DNA of 64,000 bases, from the NCBI GenBank assembly GCA_916613615.1, contig OU744735.1:56250082-56314081 (forward strand). Reading direction: 5' to 3'. Each line of letters begins with the position of its first letter. Position 1 is the stretch's first letter. The notes beneath the pieces are model-generated. The model searched no databases. It was not told the origin of the DNA and saw only the letters and a list, made by a program, of their open reading frames with translations. Of the stretch, positions 57,246 through 64,000 are shown piece after piece. The DNA comes from Steromphala cineraria. Taxonomy: Eukaryota > Mollusca > Gastropoda > Trochida > Trochidae. The translations under genes and the position numbers were made by a program.

Positions 57246-58878
57246 CTTTCTTCTTCGGAGTCGTTGGCTGGGAGGAGACTCTACCCCCGCCGGCGGCCAG
57301 TCTGTTAGTCAACTCTTGTTGTTGACTTTCCTGCCGCTGACGGAGGGCCTCCGCGACTTGCCCGTCAAAAAGAGAAGAGGAGGTACCAGGAGCGGATCTA
57401 AGCCTGTTGCGGAGCTCCGCCGGAAGGTTCGTCCGCGCCAGGAATCCATCCCGCCTGAGGTTTGTCACCCCGGCTGAAATGCGGGAGGCAGACAACACCA
57501 TCTGCGCGAGATTCCCGGCCACGGAGCCAAATCCGCGATAGAGTGCCTTAGCTCCTCTCTCCATGCCCGCCTCGTTTGCGAAAGCTGCCATCGCCTGGCA
57601 GGCGTGCGCCACGTGGTTGGCTAGTCCCAAGATGCTCCTCGCTTCCTTATCCAGGTGAGACAAGTGAGCATCGGACACCTGGTGAGGTATGGCGGGGGCC
57701 GCCACCCGGCGGATGTCGTCATCCAAGGCGGGGGGAGAAAGAGGCAGAGGACAGCGATGCACGGGGAGACCAGACCGGGCCTTGTCCGATAGCACAAGGG
57801 GGGGCAAGAGGCGACCCGGCGCTGCCGCCGCAACGTTGGAGTCGAAATCCTTGCCTGCCGCCTGCAGGAGTCTGTGAGTCGGAAGCGCGAGCTGGCGTTG
57901 CGTCGGCGCCTCCTCCTCGGCGCAGAAAGTTTCCAGTCTGGCCACCCTGGTCGAAGAAGGTTCTTCCTCCAACTCCTGAACGTCCACCAGACACCAATCG
58001 GCAATTGCCGTCAGGCGGTCTTTGAGGTCAGGAGCGTCGTTGGCCGTCCCCGGCGCCACCGGCGGTGGGGGAGTCAGGATCCCACCGCCAGACGCTCCCT
58101 CCTCCTGCTCTCGGTCGGGAGTTGGGGAAGAGTCAATGTCCGAGGGGGTGGCGCCAGGAGACACGACCACCACTCTCCTCCTCTTAGGAGTGGACGGCGC
58201 CTCAGGGGAAGGTGGAATAGAATTCCTCCCCTCCTCGTCCCTGAGCACAACACGGTCCCTCGTGTCAAACATCGAAACGACCAAATTCCTCACTGAGGAC
58301 ATGATGTCGTCCGTCAGCTTCTTCTGGTCGAAGGCAGGGGTAGAGGATCTCGATCTCTTCCTCTTCTTGTGCTTCCTCTTCTTCCCGCCGGCCCGCCGTG
58401 AGCTCCGGGAAGAGGTAAAGTCAGGGGAGGACCTCCGAGCAGGAGATCGCTCAACCCCGCTAGAGGGAGGAGGGACGGCAGGCGCATCCTCAACAGGCGA
58501 CAGGATCCTATCGGAGCCGCCGCCAGCCTCTGGAAGATCGAACTCCGCGGTATCCTCTGAGATAATGAGGTCGGAAGGGTTATCCGACGCCCTGGAGGCG
58601 GTGGCCGAGGAAGCGGCAGAAGGCCGCCTGGAGGACCTGTGCTTCTGCTGAGACTCTGATTTTTTCACCGCGGCGCGGTACTCTCTGTGTTCAGCAGGAG
58701 AAAGATGTTCGCATTCTCTGCACCTGTCCGACTCGGCGCAGAGGTTCCGACACAGGCGGCAGAGCGAGTGAGGGTCGAAGCGCGCCGACTTCCTGGACCC
58801 ACACCCTCCACAAAACCCTGCGAAGGGATTGGACATAACGCCTCCACGAGACGAGAGAGGCGAACGGACGCGTCCCAC
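57073..58878 (-). CDS. DIRS ORF1 (gag-like, 601 aa)
   Basis: Intact frame with an N-terminal zinc-ribbon-like region (CGGCGSRKSARFDPHSLCRL, CRNLCAESDRCRECEHLS), as in DIRS gag proteins, and long Ser/Pro/Arg-rich disordered stretches. A basic block (GGKKRKHKKRKRSRSS) may serve for nuclear entry. The C-terminal half (VAAAAPGRLLPPLVL, VAHACQAMAAFANEAG) has the helical character of DIRS ORF1. Start taken at the first Met; an alternative Met (MSNPFAGF) lies 14 codons later, next to the zinc motif. Confidence 0.85.
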   Translation of the reverse strand: MGRVRSPLSSRGGVMSNPFAGFCGGCGSRKSARFDPHSLCRLCRNLCAESDRCRECEHLSPAEHREYRAAVKKSESQQKHRSSRRPSAASSATASRASDNPSDLIISEDTAEFDLPEAGGGSDRILSPVEDAPAVPPPSSGVERSPARRSSPDFTSSRSSRRAGGKKRKHKKRKRSRSSTPAFDQKKLTDDIMSSVRNLVVSMFDTRDRVVLRDEEGRNSIPPSPEAPSTPKRRRVVVVSPGATPSDIDSSPTPDREQEEGASGGGILTPPPPVAPGTANDAPDLKDRLTAIADWCLVDVQELEEEPSSTRVARLETFCAEEEAPTQRQLALPTHRLLQAAGKDFDSNVAAAAPGRLLPPLVLSDKARSGLPVHRCPLPLSPPALDDDIRRVAAPAIPHQVSDAHLSHLDKEARSILGLANHVAHACQAMAAFANEAGMERGAKALYRGFGSVAGNLAQMVLSASRISAGVTNLRRDGFLARTNLPAELRNRLRSAPGTSSSLFDGQVAEALRQRQESQQQELTNRLAAGGGRVSSQPTTPKKKGGGGPSFSNKTGGVSFHGRGRQDRSRDFNAGPSPKRTPKKGNLRPKGRAYGGTPKKQ

Positions 58879-58884
58879 GGGAAG

Positions 58885-59235
58885 GCGCCCGAAGCGCAGG
58901 CGACAGCGCTAGCACAAGCGACAGCGCTGGCGAAGCGGTAGAGCGCCTGCCGCCGACACAACACTGAGGCGCACACCGCCTGAAGCGGTAAGGCAAGCGG
59001 TAGGCGGCAAGCGCTAGCGGTAGGCGGTAGAGCGCCTGAAGCGCAAACGACCAGCCTAGCGAGAGCGGTAGAGCGCCTGACGCACCAGGCGGCAGGCGCC
59101 ACTAAACCAAAGCGCTACACGCGACACACCGCCTGAAGCGGTAAGGCAGGCGCAGGTGGCAGGCGCTACCGAAGGCAGGCGGCAGGCGCTACCGAAGGCA
59201 AGCGCAAGCAAGGCGAGGCGGTAGACGGGAGGTCT
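58885..59235 (-). repeat. GC-rich degenerate tandem repeat in the DIRS 5' region
   Basis: Short units around GGTAGAGCGCCTGAAGCG and GGTAGGCGGCAAGCGCTAGC repeat imperfectly between ORF1 and the right terminus; probably the 5' leader of the element. Long antisense frames here are by-products. Confidence 0.75.
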
Positions 59236-59616
59236 ACCTACGAGTCAGCCAAGAGAGAGGGCTGGCCCGGCACGAAAAGCACGTGCAGCTCGAACAGCTG
59301 AAATTGGCAACAGTAGACCGAGTCAACTACCGACAAAAACAGCCACAACAACAGCGATAAGGAGGACTAACTTCGCAAGGAAGCAACAACACAGCCCGAC
59401 ACAGATCGCAAACAAATAAGAAAGCTAGATAACCAAGAGAAGGTCGAAATTGCAGAGACTATCAAAAACACAAGTGCTCTTGATGGCCGACAGAAAAGCA
59501 ATGATGACGTAGGGTTAGCCACCTGGTGGTGAGTATTGGATACAGTTTAGGGCAGCGATAACTCTGTCTTTACTCTGTGTAAGGATTGTCGGAATTAGAC
59601 AGATTTGGATAATCGG

Positions 59617-59655
59617 GCATATTGTTAACTATCGAGGAGAGTATATTAAATAATA
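59617..59655 (-). repeat. DIRS right inverted terminal repeat
   Basis: Starts GCATATTGTTAACTATCGAG; exact inverse of the left repeat. The adjoining 124 bp inward (59493-59616) recur inverted at 53545-53669. Confidence 0.93.
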
Positions 59656-59659
59656 CCAT

Positions 59660-60055
59660 TCTTGACAACTTCCCCTAAGTTTGAAACAGTTCACCGACAC
59701 GTAGTGGACAACTATTTTCAGAGTAACGTCCCTTGATTTGGTCAGTCCTTATCGCTCTTGTAGGGGTGATGGGTCGACCCATGTATTTAGTTTTAAAAAA
59801 TCGTAACTTTGACGACATTGAAATCTGTTTTCTATTGATAATATATGCTATATATATTACAGATGAGTCTATTTAAACACGTTTTTTCTGTATGTAATGA
59901 CATTTTAATTGTTATGTGTTCTTTATGAAAGTGGACTGAACCGTTGTTTTGCAAGAGAGTGGAACCGGTCTGCACCGGTTTGACCTAATCACATTGCTTT
60001 TGCGCAAGTCAAAATAGTTCCACCTTTTTTCACTAATTAGTCATGTTAGAATGGT
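59660..60055. other. Non-coding, nothing recognised
   Basis: AT-rich host-type DNA to the right of the DIRS element. Confidence 0.5.
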
Positions 60056-60179
60056 GATAAATCCATTCTGTTTTCTATTTTGGGGTTGTATGTCGTGCAT
60101 TCTTTACCCCTAAATGTTTATTTAGGGGTAAAGAATGCACGACATACAACCCCAAAATAGAAAACAGAATGGATTTATC
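60056..60179. repeat. Perfect palindrome, 60-bp arms, 4-nt loop
   Basis: Arms 60056-60115 and 60120-60179 are exact inverse complements (GATAAATCCATTCTGTTTTC ... TTACCCCTAAAT) around GTTT. No mismatch was found on direct comparison. Confidence 0.96.
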
Positions 60180-60189
60180 CCCTAATTTT

Positions 60190-60540
60190 CAACCAGTTTA
60201 TATTGAACAAGGTCAAGATCAACCAGTTTTATCAACACAGGAACGAATGTTAATCAAAATCCTCGAAAGGATACTATTATAACATTTTTCAAGCTGTCCC
60301 TATACCTCGGAAGTTATTAATTTATTCCCATTAAATTCTGGCTTACTTACATCCGAACTTGCAATCATAAACTCCCAATAGAAACAGGTAGATGGTATAA
60401 CGTTAGAAACAATGAACGATGTTGCACACTCTGTAAACCTACAATTACTAATCCATCTTTAGATAGATTTATATCACTGATATCATGTAAGCATAAACCA
60501 CTATATTGGAAAATATGCAATCATGTAAAAACATGTTCAC
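60190..60540 (+). mobile_element. LINE C-terminal fragment
   Basis: A shifted frame reads LKFRLTYIRTCNHKLPIETG, then RWYNVRNNERCCTLCK, the common end of LINE proteins ('RTxxHxLxIExGRW..I.R..R.CxxC'). No intact ORF. Confidence 0.65.
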
Positions 60541-60598
60541 ACATGCTCCGATAATGAAACATGTGTATTTGTTTTTTTTATCTATGTCACCTTTTTAA

Positions 60599-60953
60599 AG
60601 GGGCAGTTGCACGTTTTTAGGGGAAATTTAAGGTGATGTCAGGTAAATGAAAATTATTCTTACAACTGAAAGACAATGAACGTAAACCAAATGGAGCAAT
60701 AACATTTCAAATGAATAATGTAAAGTTAAGCCATGCGATTCCTTTGTCTTACACACAATGAATTGAAGGCGTTCATGAAACATGGCCGCCAATTGATTTT
60801 ATGTGAATCTTCATACTTTTTCCTCTGCCTATGGATGATTGACTTGTGTAATGAGAATTTTGACACTATCAAACTAATTCATTTAGCATTGACGTACAAA
60901 TATCAGTGATAATTTTAATATATAAAATTATCAAAAACCGTGCTACTGCCCCT
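60599..60953. mobile_element. TTAA-flanked MITE, copy 2 (355 bp)
   Basis: Same family as 50938-51293: ends AGGGGCAGTTGCACGTTTTT and, inverted, CGTGCTACTGCCCCT, flanked by TTAA at 60595-60598 and 60954-60957. The body is clearly homologous throughout (AAGGTGATGTCAGG; ATGGCCGCCAAT). Confidence 0.9.
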
Positions 60954-61117
60954 TTAAGATCTTCTTGTGTGTCGTACAGCTGGACGAGAGAGTCAAGCAT
61001 TGAGAGACTGTAAGGAGTCTGTCGATATCAATTAGAAAACATACTGTTTCACTATTACTTGAAATACTTGTTCCAATATGGAAAGCTTGTTCTTTCATTA
61101 TAATTTTTATTATATTC

Positions 61118-62044
61118 ATAATAATTATATCTGTTTATCGCGTTAGTTTGTGCACACTGATAGGATAGAAGTGCAAAGACTGCGTCTTGCGGCGACATTT
61201 CCGTCGCAAAAACATTATCTCTTAGAACATCTCATGAAACATCATCGCACGCATAATGATAGCAATGTCATAATGATAGCAATGTCGCATAATGATAGCA
61301 ATGTCGTTGTTTAAGGCCGTGTCTTGCAGTGATATGATCCACTGCTGTCCTCATGGCTACACTTGTACTTCCGGCTGATGTGTGCCTCAGCTATGGTTTA
61401 AACATATTTTATTCATGGAAATATGAAACGGATTGGCAAACAAGCCAGAGGCTTATATCAATGCCGTTCCGCTAGGCCTCAGCTATTGTCGCATGCTTTG
61501 CAGAAACTACAGTTTATTCGATTGTGCACTTGAGTCATCCTACCTGACATTATTTAAAAAAGCACGTTCATGTAACGTCAAAGACAGCGGTTATGATAAG
61601 CTGGCAAGAACTGTTTTATTGGTCGAAATTTGGCAGATAGTTTCTGCATTTTCTTTTGAGCTAGGGGAACCCGATTAAAGACAAATTATTGCTCGTATTC
61701 AAATAAGAGAGAATAATATACGATAATTAATATCGAACTTCGTCTTTTGGATCTATCGGTTATCAAGTTCAACTACAAAAAAGAGTAAAAACTGATTGCT
61801 TTTGACAGTGGTTTATTTATTTCAATTCTGTTGTCTAATCTTATATAAGAAACACTTTTGATAAACTTCCAAAGCCACTAAAATTGCTCTTACTTCTTGA
61901 ATGAAAAGTAATTGTTTAAGTGATTTATATTAATTTCTTAAAAGCTTGATGTATATGTATTTTTGACCATTTTCAAAACATTAATTGCTAAGGAGTATAG
62001 TTAGACACATTAGAAACACCCGATCTCTTTTGAACTTTACCGCT
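61118..62044 (+). repeat. Dispersed repeat family R1, copy 2
   Basis: Partner of 7271-7995. It carries an 81-bp insertion with 11-bp target duplication (61395-61475), a small tandem triplication of CATAATGATAGCAATGT (61250-61300), and the LTR retrotransposon at its right edge. Confidence 0.85.
61395..61475 (-). mobile_element. Very short 5'-truncated LINE/SINE tail
   Basis: Insertion between direct repeats GCCTCAGCTAT (61384-61394 and 61476-61486). Read on the minus strand it ends CCATGAATAAAATATGTTTA, resembling a retroposon 3' tail. The paralog near 7466-7480 is uninterrupted. Confidence 0.7.
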
Positions 62045-62236
62045 TGTGATGTACTGAGAAAACGTAAGTAACCTGATAGCTAAGCTAAATTTATGCTCCC
62101 CTGAGGCGGAAGTAATTGACAGCTCCCTGTTTGCGCATGTGCATAGTAACAACATGGCGACCATGTGCTATCATGTCAATAAACGTTCTCGATGAATAAA
62201 CAACCCATCAACTCCCTGTGAGTCTAGTACTTGACA
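62045..62236 (+). mobile_element. 5' LTR of a Ty3/Gypsy retrotransposon (192 bp)
   Basis: Starts TGTGATGTACTGAG and ends AGTACTTGACA (TGT...ACA). The left edge is set by comparison with the R1 copy near 7978, which matches up to TTACCGCT and then diverges. AATAAA occurs near 62179 and 62195. The 3' LTR lies beyond the window, so the target duplication cannot be confirmed. Confidence 0.75.
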
Positions 62237-62240
62237 TAAT

Positions 62241-62250
62241 TGGCGACGAG
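62241..62250 (+). other. Primer binding site, tRNA-Ser(GCU)-like
   Basis: TGGCGACGAG, four bases after the LTR, is complementary to the 3' end expected of animal tRNA-Ser(GCU) (..CUCGUCGCCA). The tRNA assignment is from memory. Confidence 0.7.
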
Positions 62251-62274
62251 TTTATAACCTCCTACATCTCTACG

Positions 62275-64000
62275 ATGTCTGACAGCAGCAAATTTGGGGA
62301 ATTTAACCCAGCTGTGGAAACTTGGACTTGTTATACCGAGCGGCTCGAAGCACACTTCACGGCAAACAAGATCGATGACGCTGATATCAAGCGGTCGATT
62401 CTCATCAGCTGTGTGGGACCAAAGACATATGGACTCATACGGAATTTGATTTCCCCTGCCAAACCAAAGGAGAAATCTTTTGAGGATTTAGTGGAAGTTG
62501 TTCAAAAACATCACCACCCTAGACCGTCTGCTATTGTACAAAGGTACAAATTTAACACATGTTTTCGTCAACCGGGTCAGTCTATTTCTGAATATGTGGC
62601 AGAACTTCGGCGTTTAGCGGAATACTGTGATTATGGGCAACAATTAGAGACAATGTTGAGAGACAGAATAGTTTGCGGTGTTGCAAATGATGCAATTCAG
62701 AAGAGACTTTTATCTGAAGCTGGATTAAACTATAAACGTGCTTTGGAAATTGCCCAGGGTATGGAAATGGCAGCAAGAAATATTGTTGACATTCAGAATC
62801 CTACTGGAAAGAAACATTCAGCTTCTGCTGAAATAAACTTTGTGAAGAAGAAACAGTATTCAAAATCAAAAGAAAGCAGTCATCAGAAGTTCAACAGAAA
62901 GGACAGACCTCAGCCTTCACACGATAGGGGGAAAGGACGCAAGTGTTACAGATGTGGGGACGACTCGCATAACCCAGATCAGTGCAAATATGTTGATGTG
63001 GAGTGCAGTTTCTGCCACATCAAGGGAGATATCAAACGTGCTTGTTTTAAACGTAAACGCACACAGCGTCACCAAGCAAATCTACTTGAAAATGTCGATC
63101 AGTCAGACATGAGTGACAATGAAGAAGAATATGAACTTTTCACCATAACTGAACCATCAACTGAACCTATCATGATTACTGTGATCATCAACGGTCAGCC
63201 TGTAACGATGCAGTTCGACACTGGTGCAAGTATCTCCATTATGAGTCTGAATACGTTCAAGAACATTTGGAAGTCAGGACATGTTCCTACTCTCAAAGAA
63301 AGTTCACTACTCCTACGTGGATATACAGGGAACATTGTCGACCTGATTGGATGTGCAGAGGTCAACATCACCTTTCAGAATCAAACAGCTACATCACAAC
63401 TCGTCGTAGCGAGAGGGGAGAGACCAAGTCTATTTGGAAGAAATTGGATCCGTCTGTTCAACATGACACACTTTGATGAACTGAACACTTTATCATCTCC
63501 TCAGATTATTGATGATGTACTCCAGAAATACTCACACATCTTCCAAGAACAAGGTGAAATCAAGGGCATGGTTGGAAAAATCTATATTCCACCTGATGCG
63601 AAGCCAGTGTTCATGAAAGCACGACCACTTCCTTACGCCATGAAGGAAAAGGTGGATGAAGAACTCGACAGACTTCTTGAAGAAGGGATAATCGAGCCAG
63701 TACAACACTCTGAATGGGCTACTCCCATAGTCCCTGTCCTCAAGTCCGACAAAACAGTTCGACTCTGCGGAGACTACAAAGTCACAGTGAATCAAGCGTG
63801 CAAGCCAGATCCTTACCCAATACCGAGAATTGAAGATCTGTACGCCAAGCTTTCCGGAGGAGAATCTTTCACGAAGATAGACCTCCGTGGTGCCTTCCTT
63901 CAACTTCCTCTCGATGAAGAGTCGAAGGGCTACACGACAATCAACACCCATAGAGGGTTATTCAGGTTCAACAGATTACCATTTGGGATTTCGTCCTCAC
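62275..64000 (+). CDS. Ty3/Gypsy Gag-Pol polyprotein, 3' end beyond window
   Basis: Single uninterrupted frame of 575 codons to the window edge; ATG at 62275 is 25 bp after the primer site. Order: capsid-type Gag; zinc knuckle CYRCGDDSHNPDQC (from residue 224); a second knuckle-like CSFCHIKGDIKRAC in which the usual His is Asp; aspartic protease (DTGA at residue 315); and reverse transcriptase from about residue 422 (LLEEGIIEPVQHSEWATPIV, YPIPRIEDLYAKLSGG, FTKIDLRGAFLQLPL, RLPFGISS). The YxDD, RNase H and integrase regions lie downstream, outside the window. Gag and Pol fused in one frame, a short LTR and a tRNA-Ser primer suggest the Mag/K02A2.6-like side of Gypsy. The copy may be young. Confidence 0.95.
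   Translation, partial: MSDSSKFGEFNPAVETWTCYTERLEAHFTANKIDDADIKRSILISCVGPKTYGLIRNLISPAKPKEKSFEDLVEVVQKHHHPRPSAIVQRYKFNTCFRQPGQSISEYVAELRRLAEYCDYGQQLETMLRDRIVCGVANDAIQKRLLSEAGLNYKRALEIAQGMEMAARNIVDIQNPTGKKHSASAEINFVKKKQYSKSKESSHQKFNRKDRPQPSHDRGKGRKCYRCGDDSHNPDQCKYVDVECSFCHIKGDIKRACFKRKRTQRHQANLLENVDQSDMSDNEEEYELFTITEPSTEPIMITVIINGQPVTMQFDTGASISIMSLNTFKNIWKSGHVPTLKESSLLLRGYTGNIVDLIGCAEVNITFQNQTATSQLVVARGERPSLFGRNWIRLFNMTHFDELNTLSSPQIIDDVLQKYSHIFQEQGEIKGMVGKIYIPPDAKPVFMKARPLPYAMKEKVDEELDRLLEEGIIEPVQHSEWATPIVPVLKSDKTVRLCGDYKVTVNQACKPDPYPIPRIEDLYAKLSGGESFTKIDLRGAFLQLPLDEESKGYTTINTHRGLFRFNRLPFGISSS

Larger units (their letters stand above)
53781..59655 (-). mobile_element. DIRS-type tyrosine-recombinase retrotransposon
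   Basis: About 5.9 kb, markedly more GC-rich than the host DNA, flanked by perfect 39-bp inverted terminal repeats (53781-53819; 59617-59655). Minus-strand order: gag-like ORF, reverse transcriptase/RNase H with a methyltransferase-like tail, and tyrosine recombinase. Inverted termini and a tyrosine recombinase instead of an integrase or EN place it in DIRS. A frameshift in RT and an in-frame stop in the recombinase make this copy defective as it stands. Confidence 0.93.

Noticed and set aside
55092..58941. Many plus-strand frames of 60-209 codons across the DIRS element
   Set aside because: Antisense shadows of GC-rich coding sequence; the retroelement proteins lie on the minus strand.
63532..63951. 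139-codon minus-strand frame
   Set aside because: Shadow of the Gypsy Gag-Pol coding strand.

Overview
This is eukaryotic (animal) genomic DNA: AT-rich, with multi-exon genes whose intron phases fit together, galectin, sushi, PAN and Ly6/three-finger domains, and abundant transposable elements. Several dispersed repeats look molluscan: the GTGAGTGAG.. repeat near 5.89 kb, the 'CCAGGG..CTCCTTTCACAAAG' foldback at 37.2 kb, and the 'CCAAACTTGGTA' tandem repeat at 27.6 kb. I infer a mollusc, probably a gastropod; the phylum is inferred, not proven.

Host genes. (1) Two near-identical, apparently intronless genes (1598-4582 and 47348-50179, + strand) encode secreted proteins of 994 and 943 residues. 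Each has a signal peptide, two blocks of acidic heptad repeats (type VTKDDM+1) and two related domains of about 270 residues that resemble degenerate YWTD/LDLR-type beta-propellers. They lie in a direct segmental duplication (1-5886 and 45643-51665), about 45.6 kb apart. (2) On the minus strand, six exons between 18804 and 9707 fit together in phase into a 330-codon secreted lectin: signal peptide, PAN/apple-like, follistatin/EGF-like, sushi (CCP), galectin. (3) On the minus strand, six exons between 43988 and 37530 fit in phase into a protein with two tandem Ly6/uPAR (three-finger) domains; its signal-peptide exon was not found.

Mobile DNA fills much of the rest. There is a Mutator-like MITE at 6.8-7.3 kb with a 9-bp target duplication, and a putative piggyBac-type insertion at 12.2-14.6 kb inside an intronic minisatellite. 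A Penelope-like element (21.3-25.8 kb) is split by a 2.78-kb terminal-inverted-repeat transposon. There is a Tc1 relic at 45.4-45.8 kb and LINE fragments at 5.1-5.9, 50.4-52.3, 52.6-53.1 and 60.2-60.5 kb. Two copies of a TTAA-flanked 355-bp MITE lie at 50.9 and 60.6 kb. A GC-rich DIRS-type tyrosine-recombinase retrotransposon occupies 53.8-59.7 kb. The 5' end of a Ty3/Gypsy LTR retrotransposon runs off the window from 62.0 kb. A higher-order minisatellite fills 36.0-37.05 kb, and a perfect 60-bp-arm palindrome sits at 60.06-60.18 kb.

The internal paralogs act as natural before/after pairs: several insertions can be dated and their target duplications verified inside this one window. The most novel items are the duplicated heptad/propeller genes, the PAN-FOLN-sushi-galectin lectin, and the unusual inverted-repeat structure at the left end of the DIRS element.
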